A stretch of DNA of 64,000 nt from Lachnospiraceae bacterium (GTDB taxonomy: Bacteria; Bacillota; Clostridia; Lachnospirales; Lachnospiraceae). Under the pieces are notes generated by a model. It saw nothing but the letters and a program-made list of their open reading frames with translations. It was not told the origin of the DNA and searched no databases. How positions within the stretch are numbered: position 1 is the stretch's first letter; every line of letters starts with the position of its first letter. The translations under genes and the position numbers were made by a program. Of this stretch, positions 56,520-64,000 are shown in pieces. Where the stretch lies: NCBI GenBank assembly GCA_902363675.1, contig CABJAV010000007.1, positions 62,001-126,000 of the forward strand, given 5' to 3'.

Positions 56520-56552
56520 AAAAGATTGAATATTTTCATATTCAATCTTTTT
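56520..56552 (+). terminator. Terminator between tetR and the MMPL operon
   Basis: AAAGATTGAATAT and ATATTCAATCTTT form a perfect stem with a 4-base loop, followed by TTTT. Because it follows the operator-like sites, it could also attenuate the exporter operon. Confidence 0.75.
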
Positions 56553-56596
56553 TCATATGATAAATGCGATGAAAAATATATAGGATGGTGAGCATT

Positions 56597-58675
56597 ATGA
56601 TTAAATTTGGAAAAGGAGTCGTTAAATGTCGGTTCCTGATTCTGATTCTGGCTTTCCTGTTACTGATTCCATCAGCAATCGGTTACTTAAAGACCAGAAT
56701 TAACTATGATATCCTTTCTTATCTCCCGGGGGAGATCGAGACAATGAAAGGACAGGACATTCTTTTGGATGAGTTTGGAACAGGTGCTTTTTCGTTCGTA
56801 GTCGTTGAGGGTATGGATGACAAAGATCTGCAAAAAATTGCAGATGAAATTAAGGATGTGCCGCATGTAAAAAATGTTATCTGGTATGGATCTGTAATGG
56901 ATTTCAGTATTCCGCGTGAAGCATTACCGGATGACATCTACAATTTCTTTAATAACAAAGACGCAGACAGTCAGTTGATGGCGGTGCTGTTTGATGAGTC
57001 CATGTCATCGGATGGAACAATGGATGCCATTCAGGAAATCAATGATCTGGTTGGCAAACAGTGCTTTGTCAGTGGTATGGCATCCGTCAACAATGATATC
57101 CGTAAGCTGGCAGAAAACGAAAGTGTGATCTATGTATTGATTGCCGTTATTCTTTCACTGATCGTTTTGTCGCTGACTATGGATTCCGCATTGGTTCCAT
57201 TCCTGTTTTTGATCAGTATCGGAATGGCAATCATATATAACCTCGGTTCGAACGTGATTATGGGAGAAATCTCGTACATAACGAAGGCATTGGCAGCGGT
57301 CCTGCAGCTTGGTGTTACCATGGACTACTCGATTTTCCTGTGGCACAGTTATCAGGAACAGCAGGAACGATTTGATGGTGACAAAAACCGTGCCATGGCA
57401 CATGCAATTTCTAATACCATTACATCTGTTGTAAGTAGTTCTATTACAACAGTAGCTGGTTTCCTTGCACTGTGCTTTATGAGTTTCACATTAGGACTTG
57501 ACCTTGGTATTGTTATGGCAAAGGGTGTTGTATTCGGTGTAATCGGTTGTGTAACAATTCTTCCATCACTGATTCTTGTATGTGACAAAGCAATTGAGAA
57601 GACAAAACACAGAGTGATTCTTCCGGATATGAGCAGAATTGCAGGATGGATCACAAACCATTACATCGTATTTGTAATTGCATTCCTTGTAGTTTTAGTT
57701 CCTGCAATCTACGGTTACACACATACAGATGTGTACTACGACCTGACCGGAACATTGCCGGAGACATTCAGCAGTAAAGTTGGTAATGACAAGCTGACCG
57801 AACAGTATCATATGGGGGCAACACATATGATACTGGCAAAAAGTGATCTGTCAAAGAAAGACAGTATGAATATGATCGATGATATCAAGAAGGTAGATGG
57901 TGTTAAGCTTGCAGCTTCTCTTGATTCTATTATGGGACCGGATATTCCGGAAGAGATGATTCCGGATGATATCAAGGAAGTTTTCAAGAGTGGCAATTAC
58001 CAGATGATGGTCATCGTTTCCGAATATGCTGCCGCGACAGATGAAGTAAATAAACAGTGTGACGAGATCAATAAGATCGTTAAGAAATACGATGACACAG
58101 CGATGCTTATAGGAGAAGCCCCATGTACGAAGGATTTGATTGAAATCACGGATGTGGATTTCAAGAACGTAAGTATTATTTCCATAGGAGCAATTTTCCT
58201 GATCATTGCGATTGTATTTAAGTCCATTACACTGCCAATCATTTTGGTATGTGTCATTGAGTTTGCAATTTTTATCAATATGGGTATTCCGGCATACACC
58301 GGAACGGTATTACCGTTTATTGCTTCGATTGTTATCGGAACTATTCAGCTGGGAGCAACGGTCGACTATGCAATCCTTATGACAAATAAGTATAAGAAGA
58401 ACCGTTTCCGTGGAATGGAGAAGAAAGAGGCAATCACAGATGCACTGAGCAAATCAATTCAGTCCATTATCGTCAGTGCATTGAGCTTCTTCGCAGCAAC
58501 GTTCGGCGTAGGAATGTATTCAAATATTGATATGATCGGTTCTTTGTGTATGTTGATGGCACGAGGCGCAATCATCAGTATGATCGTTGTTATCCTTATA
58601 CTTCCATCCATGTTGATGGTATTTGACCGTGTGATTTGTGCAACAAGCGCTGGTTTCCGTAACAAGAATAAATAG
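56597..58675 (+). CDS. MMPL/RND-family exporter
   Basis: A 692-residue protein with about 12 membrane helices in two halves, each with a large extracytoplasmic loop after the first helix. The proton-relay-like motifs GVTMDYSIFLWHSY and GATVDYAILMTNKY occur in the two halves. It belongs to the MmpL/YdfJ group that moves lipids or hydrophobic compounds. ATG 56597 is chosen because GGTGAG lies six bases before it; ATG 56585 is also in frame. A secreted partner follows. Confidence 0.9.
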   Translation: MIKFGKGVVKCRFLILILAFLLLIPSAIGYLKTRINYDILSYLPGEIETMKGQDILLDEFGTGAFSFVVVEGMDDKDLQKIADEIKDVPHVKNVIWYGSVMDFSIPREALPDDIYNFFNNKDADSQLMAVLFDESMSSDGTMDAIQEINDLVGKQCFVSGMASVNNDIRKLAENESVIYVLIAVILSLIVLSLTMDSALVPFLFLISIGMAIIYNLGSNVIMGEISYITKALAAVLQLGVTMDYSIFLWHSYQEQQERFDGDKNRAMAHAISNTITSVVSSSITTVAGFLALCFMSFTLGLDLGIVMAKGVVFGVIGCVTILPSLILVCDKAIEKTKHRVILPDMSRIAGWITNHYIVFVIAFLVVLVPAIYGYTHTDVYYDLTGTLPETFSSKVGNDKLTEQYHMGATHMILAKSDLSKKDSMNMIDDIKKVDGVKLAASLDSIMGPDIPEEMIPDDIKEVFKSGNYQMMVIVSEYAAATDEVNKQCDEINKIVKKYDDTAMLIGEAPCTKDLIEITDVDFKNVSIISIGAIFLIIAIVFKSITLPIILVCVIEFAIFINMGIPAYTGTVLPFIASIVIGTIQLGATVDYAILMTNKYKKNRFRGMEKKEAITDALSKSIQSIIVSALSFFAATFGVGMYSNIDMIGSLCMLMARGAIISMIVVILILPSMLMVFDRVICATSAGFRNKNK

Positions 58676-58689
58676 GAGGTTGATTCATT

Positions 58690-60849
58690 ATGAAGTTACC
58701 AGAATTAAAAAAGAAATTTAGAAATAGATATGCAATCAAAATTGTAGCAGGTGTTCTTACCGTTGCACTGCTTGGAAGCAGCATGACAGCAGTTGCAGTA
58801 CAGGCAGACCAGAAAGAAGATGCAACTGTAGAGACAACTGCAGAAACAGGCAGTGATAATAAAGTGGATGCCAGTGATATTGAAGATCTGGTTTCCATTA
58901 AAGCAAACGACAAGGAAATCGGAAAAGACGAGAGCGTTTACCTGATTTCTGATGCAAGCGGTAAAGTATATAACACAATTGTAAGCGATCATCTTACAAA
59001 CAAAGACAAAGCAGATACATTAGAGGATCAGTCAAACTTAAAAGATATCAAAAATGTAAAGGGTGATGAAGAGTTCACCCAGGACGGAGATAAACTTACC
59101 TGGAAAGCAGGTGGCAACGATATTTATTATCAGGGAACTTCCGATGAGGAAGCTCCGGTCAGCCAGAAAGTAACTTACTATCTGGATGGCAATGAGATTG
59201 ATCCAAAGGATCTGGCTGGAAAGTCCGGTAAAGTTACCATCCATTTTGATTATACAAACAATTCTTCTTACAAAGAGACCATAAATGGTAAGGAAGTAGA
59301 AGTAAAAGTTCCGTTTGCAGCAGTGACAGCAATGGTTCTCGATGACAGTTTTACCAATGTGGAAGTAAAGAATGGTAAAGTACAGAGCAATGGTGATAAC
59401 AACGTCATCATCGGATATGCACTTCCTGGAATTAAAGAAAGTCTGAATGTAAAAGATTCTGATTTCGTAGATAATCTGGAACTTCCAGAAGATTTTGAAG
59501 TTACTGCAGATGTTAAGGACTTCAAATTAGATACTGCAATGACCATCGTTATGAATGCAGGCAGTATGGTATCTATGGAAAAGGGAGACAGCTCTTCCTT
59601 AGATGATATGATAGATGAGTTATCCGATGCAAGTACCAAGTTAAAAGACGGTTCTTCTGATCTGGCAAAGGGAATCGATACTTTACAGAGCAGTCTTGCA
59701 GATTATGCGAGCGGTATGAGTGAGTTGTATTCCAAGAGTGGAGACCTTGCTTCCGGCGTCAACACATTAAACAGCAGCGCAGCTACCATTAACCAGGGTA
59801 TTCAGACGTTAGATAAAGCACTGAACACCAAGATGAGCGACAAGGAAAAAGCAACAGCACAGAAGACGGCATCCGACGCAGTAGCAGCAGAATTTAAGAA
59901 TGGCAAGACAAAAGAAGTTACCGACCAGATTTATAATTCATTACGTTATACAAAGAGTAAAGATGGTTCCACTGCTGACGGTGCATTATATACTTCCTTA
60001 TATGATGGCGCATACAATGCAAACGCAGCAACAACCGTATACAATGAAGTTGTAAGACAGGTACTTCTTCAAGCAGCAGGACAGCCGGCGACCAGCAAAC
60101 TGACAGCAGATCAGGTTGCTGAGGCAATCAAGACAAATTATGTAAAGGGTGCACAGGCAAACGATCCGACTTCAACTGCAATGTATGCAGTTACAAATGG
60201 AATGACAAGTGCGCAGCTTGCAGAACTTCTTTACGCAAAGTCAGGTGCAAAAGATACGCTTTTTGCAAAGACAGAAAGTACGATCCAGGCACAGTTAAAA
60301 GCAGGAAGAGACAATGCACAGATCAAAGCGGGCGTAGAGCAGAGTTTAAAGACAATGGCAGAACAGCTCGCAGGTGCATGTGAGAGTGCTGCTTCACAGG
60401 CAGCAGGTCAGGCAGCAGTTACCGGAGCAGAGAGTGCCAAGGTTACCGTTGCAAAGCAGATCGAGGCAGTACAGAAGAACGGATACAGCCTTGTTAGCGG
60501 AGCAAAGGCATTGAGCAAAGGAACACAGACACTGGCAGATCAGGTTCCGACTCTGACAGCTGGTATCAAAGCTTTAAACGATGCTACTGTAAAGATTGTA
60601 GATGGTGTGGATGAGTTACATGATGGTTCTCATAAACTTGCAGATGGAATTGTTGAGTTTGATGAAGACGGAATTTCCAAGATTGTAAACAGTTACGAAG
60701 GTGATATTAAACCACTTACCGATCGTTTACAGGCTGTTATTGATGCAGGAGAAGATTATCAGACATTTACTTCTGTAGCAGACGGTGTAAACGGAAGTGT
60801 GAAGTTTATTTACAAACTTGACTCAATCAAGGCAGATGATGCCAAATAA
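58690..60849 (+). CDS. Secreted heptad-repeat protein (YhgE/Pip-like) partnered with the MMPL exporter
   Basis: A 719-residue protein with a signal peptide (residues about 15-38, cleavage near VQAD). A beta-rich region follows (about 60-300; VTYYLDGNEIDPKDLAGKSG). After it come long helices with repeats of the SDLAKGIDTLQ and SGVNTLNSSA kind, typical of YhgE/Pip coiled coils. The middle part is rich in Ala, Thr and Gln. No C-terminal membrane helix is visible, so it may be released or surface-bound. GGAGG upstream and the 14-base gap to the MMPL gene indicate one operon. Confidence 0.8.
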   Translation: MKLPELKKKFRNRYAIKIVAGVLTVALLGSSMTAVAVQADQKEDATVETTAETGSDNKVDASDIEDLVSIKANDKEIGKDESVYLISDASGKVYNTIVSDHLTNKDKADTLEDQSNLKDIKNVKGDEEFTQDGDKLTWKAGGNDIYYQGTSDEEAPVSQKVTYYLDGNEIDPKDLAGKSGKVTIHFDYTNNSSYKETINGKEVEVKVPFAAVTAMVLDDSFTNVEVKNGKVQSNGDNNVIIGYALPGIKESLNVKDSDFVDNLELPEDFEVTADVKDFKLDTAMTIVMNAGSMVSMEKGDSSSLDDMIDELSDASTKLKDGSSDLAKGIDTLQSSLADYASGMSELYSKSGDLASGVNTLNSSAATINQGIQTLDKALNTKMSDKEKATAQKTASDAVAAEFKNGKTKEVTDQIYNSLRYTKSKDGSTADGALYTSLYDGAYNANAATTVYNEVVRQVLLQAAGQPATSKLTADQVAEAIKTNYVKGAQANDPTSTAMYAVTNGMTSAQLAELLYAKSGAKDTLFAKTESTIQAQLKAGRDNAQIKAGVEQSLKTMAEQLAGACESAASQAAGQAAVTGAESAKVTVAKQIEAVQKNGYSLVSGAKALSKGTQTLADQVPTLTAGIKALNDATVKIVDGVDELHDGSHKLADGIVEFDEDGISKIVNSYEGDIKPLTDRLQAVIDAGEDYQTFTSVADGVNGSVKFIYKLDSIKADDAK

Positions 60850-60875
60850 AAACAGATCATTGGAGGAACACTAGG

Positions 60876-61460
60876 ATGAACTGGTTAGAAAATTTGCTGA
60901 TTGTGGCCGGAATTTCATTGGATATCTTTGCAGGAATGGAATGCCAGGGCTCGCTCGTGAAAAAAATAAATAAAAAGCATTTATTCGCGATATGTACTGT
61001 GGTTGCTATCGGGCAGCTGATCGAGTTATTCCTGGGATATTTCCTTTCCGATTTGTTTTGCAGGAAATATGCGGTGGCAAATGAAAAGATGCTGGGCGAA
61101 ATCATAGCAATGCTGATTTTCTTTGCAGTTGGGATTCGACTGATGACCAAAGCTGTTCGCAATGAACGGATCGAGGAACATCTCGAGAACGACCTGGGGA
61201 TTAAACGTTTTGTTCTGATGGTGGCCAGAACCGGAATATATACGATTTTGGTCGGCATTGCATTTGGCTTTTTAGGAACGAATGCAACATTGCTTTTAAT
61301 CATGACGCTCATAGTTACGATTGCATTTGTAATCGGAGGAATGTACACAGGATATCATTTGGGGTTTGATTCCAAGACGGTGGTATATGTCGTGGGGGCC
61401 ATTTTACTTTGGATATCAGGATTTAACGTGTTATTGAGCAGAGTAATAGAAATTTTTTAG
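60876..61460 (+). CDS. MntP-like membrane protein (putative manganese efflux)
   Basis: A 194-residue protein with six membrane helices. The first reads LLIVAGISLDIFAGMECQG, with the conserved aspartate of MntP/DUF204 proteins (SLD). The second half has FGFLGTNATLL, and TGYHLGF. Classical MntP has another conserved aspartate in the second repeat, which I do not see clearly, so the substrate is uncertain. It follows the secreted protein with GGAGG upstream. Confidence 0.65.
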   Translation: MNWLENLLIVAGISLDIFAGMECQGSLVKKINKKHLFAICTVVAIGQLIELFLGYFLSDLFCRKYAVANEKMLGEIIAMLIFFAVGIRLMTKAVRNERIEEHLENDLGIKRFVLMVARTGIYTILVGIAFGFLGTNATLLLIMTLIVTIAFVIGGMYTGYHLGFDSKTVVYVVGAILLWISGFNVLLSRVIEIF

Positions 61461-61568
61461 AGAGAAGGAAGCAGAGGGCAGATGATTGCTCTCTGTTTTG
61501 TTTTGTAGTAAGATAAAGGCATTCTTTGAAAATTGCGCGGAAAAGAATAGCAGGGAGATTAAAGGCAT

Positions 61569-62294
61569 ATGATAGAAGGCAGACAGGCGGTAACAGAGGA
61601 TTATACAGTTGTCGATTTAGAGATGACGGGACTGACACCGAAACAGGATAAAATTATTGAAATCGGAGCGGTAAAGGTACGTGGACGAAAGGTGATCGAT
61701 ACTTATGGTACACTTGTGAAATCTGCGCGGCCGATTCCGGATCGGGTCAGTAAACTGACCGGTATCACGAATGAAATGATGGAAAATGGAATGGGAGAAG
61801 ATCAGGCGATACAGACACTGCTTTCGTTTATTGGTGATGATGTGATCGTAGGTCACAATATATCGTTTGATTACAGTTTTCTCAAACAGTGGGCTGTCAA
61901 CCGCAAAGCACCTTTACAAATGTCTGCTTGTGATACTCTTCGTATAGCCCGGGCATTGCTTCCGGGGGAACAGTCGAAGAAGCTGGAAGATCTCTGCAAT
62001 TATTTTCAAATAGAGAGGGAACATGCACATCGTGCATTGGATGATGCAGTCGAAACACAGAAAATATATGAATGCCTTATGAATTGTGCATTGCCCGAAA
62101 AGAAGGAACTTTTTGTGCCGAAACTTCTGACATATAAAGCAAAGCGCCAGACACCTGCTACGGCCCATCAGATTGAGCGTTTGAAACAGTTACGTGAAAA
62201 ATACCAGATTACAGATGAAATCGTATGGGATACCCTGACAAGAAGTGAGGCATCCCGTCTGCAGGATAAGTATTATGTTACTTATGGAAGATAA
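61569..62294 (+). CDS. DnaQ-type 3'-5' exonuclease
   Basis: A 241-residue DEDDh exonuclease. Exo I is VVDLEMTGL (D16, E18), Exo II is GHNISFDYSFL and Exo III is HRALDDA (H154, D158). The C-terminal 60 residues (LLTYKAKRQTPATAHQIERL) form a basic helical extension. It resembles the epsilon-like exonucleases of Firmicutes rather than full PolC. It converges with the next minus-strand gene, overlapping by 13 bases. Confidence 0.9.
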   Translation: MIEGRQAVTEDYTVVDLEMTGLTPKQDKIIEIGAVKVRGRKVIDTYGTLVKSARPIPDRVSKLTGITNEMMENGMGEDQAIQTLLSFIGDDVIVGHNISFDYSFLKQWAVNRKAPLQMSACDTLRIARALLPGEQSKKLEDLCNYFQIEREHAHRALDDAVETQKIYECLMNCALPEKKELFVPKLLTYKAKRQTPATAHQIERLKQLREKYQITDEIVWDTLTRSEASRLQDKYYVTYGR

Positions 62295-62869
62295 GTTTTT
62301 AAATTTTCTATGATGATATTGCGGGCGAGAGTATTGATTTCCTCCGCAGAAGAGATAAGATCCTGAATGTGCCCCGTCTGCCCATCTTCTTTGTATAAAT
62401 CTGCAAGTGTTGTGTAGATACTGATTGCATCAGCATGGAAGGATACGGCAAGTTCCAGAAGGTCTTTTGCAGTATCTTTCTGGTCAGCTGCAAGAAGTTC
62501 TTGCGCGTAGGTATTTACGGCACTTACAAACTCCGTAAAGTTGGCGTCGTAAGAGGAAAGCTCATCGAGATTGGCAGCGCCATATTCCAGTTTCAGTTCA
62601 GTATTGGTAATACCGGACAGGTTAAGCATCTTATCAGAAGAAAGGCGAACCAGCGTCTTTTCCGCATCTGTGTGAAGGTTTTGTGGTATTTTTTCGATTG
62701 GTATGGTAAGATAGTTGAGATTGTGAATGTCTTTGCGGCGTGTAAAATTAGCCTGTCGTTCGTTTTCCCAGAATTGTTCCTGAACATTTTCCTGTGAATG
62801 GTTATTTTTATGAATCGCAAAATTTAATATTAAAACAAAAATGATAAATACAGCTAAAAAAATAAACAT
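62282..62869 (-). CDS. Membrane-anchored protein of unknown function
   Basis: A 195-residue protein with one N-terminal membrane helix (residues 2-19) and a helical exported or cytoplasmic domain. The later part (AKDLLELAVSFHADAISIYT, LADLYKEDGQTGHI) looks like one TPR-type helical pair. No family is recognised. AAGGAATTC is the ribosome site on the minus strand. Confidence 0.7.
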   Translation of the reverse strand: MFIFLAVFIIFVLILNFAIHKNNHSQENVQEQFWENERQANFTRRKDIHNLNYLTIPIEKIPQNLHTDAEKTLVRLSSDKMLNLSGITNTELKLEYGAANLDELSSYDANFTEFVSAVNTYAQELLAADQKDTAKDLLELAVSFHADAISIYTTLADLYKEDGQTGHIQDLISSAEEINTLARNIIIENLKTYLP

Positions 62870-62939
62870 AAAGAATTCCTTTCTTGTAAGTTTTCTAGTT
62901 GTATTGATTATAACTTATAATTACGAAGAGGTGAATAGG

Positions 62940-63032
62940 ATGAAGAAGAAAAATCGTATAATTGCAATCGTAGCACTGGTATTGATCGCAGCAATGGTTG
63001 TCACTTCTGTTGTGTCTGCATTTATAATGTAG
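62940..63032 (+). CDS. 30-residue single-helix membrane protein
   Basis: A small frame with GAAGAGGTG upstream encodes a basic start (MKKKNR) and one membrane helix of about 20 residues. It resembles small membrane proteins common in Firmicutes. The frame stays open upstream to 62841, but the ribosome site favours ATG 62940. Confidence 0.6.
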   Translation: MKKKNRIIAIVALVLIAAMVVTSVVSAFIM

Positions 63033-63061
63033 GAAGCATAATGAATGACACGAACTTAGGC

Positions 63062-63089
63062 TTGAAAATGTGAGGGTTTGTGATAAAAT
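63062..63089 (+). promoter_or_regulatory. Promoter of the VanW gene
   Basis: TTGAAA and TAAAAT are 16 bases apart, about 45 bases before ATG 63135. Confidence 0.5.
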
Positions 63090-63134
63090 ATGTAGTCAGA
63101 CAAAGTATGGTGGAAATATAGTTAAGGAAAGAAT

Positions 63135-64000
63135 ATGAAGAAGACAGGGAAAATTATCTTTTTTGGAACTTTATTTGGTTTGTTATGCAGTTTTGGAAAT
63201 GCACAGACGGTTCAGGCGCAGGATGAAATTGCAATAGAGGACGGTGTGTGCATCGGCAATGTTGATGTAGGTGGAATGACGGGGGACGAAGCTAAGACAG
63301 CCGTTTCTTCCTATGTAGATAGTCTCATGGACACTACATTTACATTGAAGGGTAAATCCGGTTCCATCGAAATGACCGCTGCTGACATGGGCGTTACGGC
63401 CGATGTTGACACCGCCGTTACCGAAGCGCTCGCAGTAGGTCGTGCGGGAAGTCTGATCAATCGTTATAAGACGACACAGGATTTGAAGAAAAATAAACTT
63501 GTGCTGGATATGCATTTAAGTGTGGATAAGCAGGAGACAGCACAGAAGTTGTACAGCAATTCCGGAAAACTGAGTGTGGAAGCTGTAGACAACGGATTAA
63601 AACGTGAGAATGGTAAGTTTGTATATGTTCCGGGTAAGGAAGGCGTGGAAGTTGATATTGTAAATTCCGTATATGCCATTAATGATTTCCTTGCAGATGG
63701 CTGGGATGGAAGTGACAACGAGATTGCACTTGTCACAGAAGTTGTAGAGCCTCGTGGAACAGAGGATGAACTTGCAGAAGTAAAGGATTTACTTGGAAGT
63801 TATTCGACGGATTTCAGCAGCTCGAGTCCGGGACGTGCCAAGAATGTAACAACAGGTTGCAGTAAGGTAGACGGCACAATCCTTTATCCGGGAGATGAGT
63901 TTGAACTTTGCTCTACGGTAAGTCCTTTTACACAGGAAAACGGATATGAACTTGCAGGCGCTTATCAGAATGGTACAACGGTAGAGTCTTTTGGTGGAGG
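63135..64000 (+). CDS. VanW-family exported protein (partial, runs off the window)
   Basis: At least 288 residues, no stop before the window end. A signal peptide (residues about 5-29) is followed by a peptidoglycan-binding-like repeat (GNVDVGGMTGDEAKTAVSSY). The VanW core follows from about residue 220 (FSSSSPGRAKNVTTGCSKVDG, then ILYPGDEFELCSTVSPFT and GYELAGAY). VanW proteins are associated with cell wall and glycopeptide loci, but their reaction is unknown. AAGGAAAGAAT precedes ATG 63135. Confidence 0.9.
   Translation, partial: MKKTGKIIFFGTLFGLLCSFGNAQTVQAQDEIAIEDGVCIGNVDVGGMTGDEAKTAVSSYVDSLMDTTFTLKGKSGSIEMTAADMGVTADVDTAVTEALAVGRAGSLINRYKTTQDLKKNKLVLDMHLSVDKQETAQKLYSNSGKLSVEAVDNGLKRENGKFVYVPGKEGVEVDIVNSVYAINDFLADGWDGSDNEIALVTEVVEPRGTEDELAEVKDLLGSYSTDFSSSSPGRAKNVTTGCSKVDGTILYPGDEFELCSTVSPFTQENGYELAGAYQNGTTVESFGG

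Overview
The window looks like a chromosomal segment of an anaerobic, spore-forming Firmicute of the Lachnospiraceae type. The basis is a spoIIID gene, a compact F1Fo-ATPase operon, thiamine and pantothenate genes with clostridial-type protein sequences, strong AGGAGG ribosome sites, and house-keeping genes of moderate GC. Genus cannot be fixed from the sequence alone.

Layout. 1-2743: end of a CsoR-type copper repressor and the copper ATPase copA, with a second metal-binding domain at its C-terminus. 2767-4200: a secreted GH5 endoglucanase and spoIIID. 4379-8779: thiamine salvage operon behind a hairpin-rich leader and a TPP riboswitch: thiE, thiD, a cytX-thiW fusion, thiM. 9093-15315: atpBEFHAGDC. 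15408-17614 (minus): two zinc-ribbon/YARHG envelope proteins. 17830-19389: guaA.

19594-about 38200 is an AT-rich accessory island placed directly after guaA. It opens with the C-terminal part of a mobilization relaxase. It then carries a type I restriction-modification operon (small HTH protein, hsdM, hsdS, a DUF3800 protein, hsdR). Next is a tight four-gene operon that I do not recognise as a named system: adenine methyltransferase, a soluble protein with an Hsp90/MORC-like ATPase plus a complete histidine-kinase core, a stand-alone receiver, and an HNH nuclease. An AlbA_2/Schlafen-type regulator, a DUF6933 pair, an ArsC-like protein and a RhuM protein follow. No integrase is visible, so the island looks like a degraded mobile element that has become a defence cluster.

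38491-41929 is a response regulator / ABC transporter / histidine kinase locus of the bacteriocin-resistance kind. 41930-43900 is a graveyard of Rhs and immunity-gene fragments around one intact small membrane protein. 44003-45511 encodes a nuclease-helicase protein (PD-(D/E)xK plus SF1 ATPase). 45613-46662 is a FUSC membrane protein. 46664-49902 is a pantothenate operon (panG-like reductase, panB, panC, panD) with a structured leader. The remainder is ordinary chromosome: DUF2752, a zinc-ribbon membrane protein, a truncated YhfC, an EamA transporter, cysE, SseB-like, ybaK, DUF308, TetR with an MMPL exporter and its secreted partner, an MntP-like protein, a DnaQ-type exonuclease, and a VanW protein cut by the window end.

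All calls were made by reading the sequence; no database search was run.
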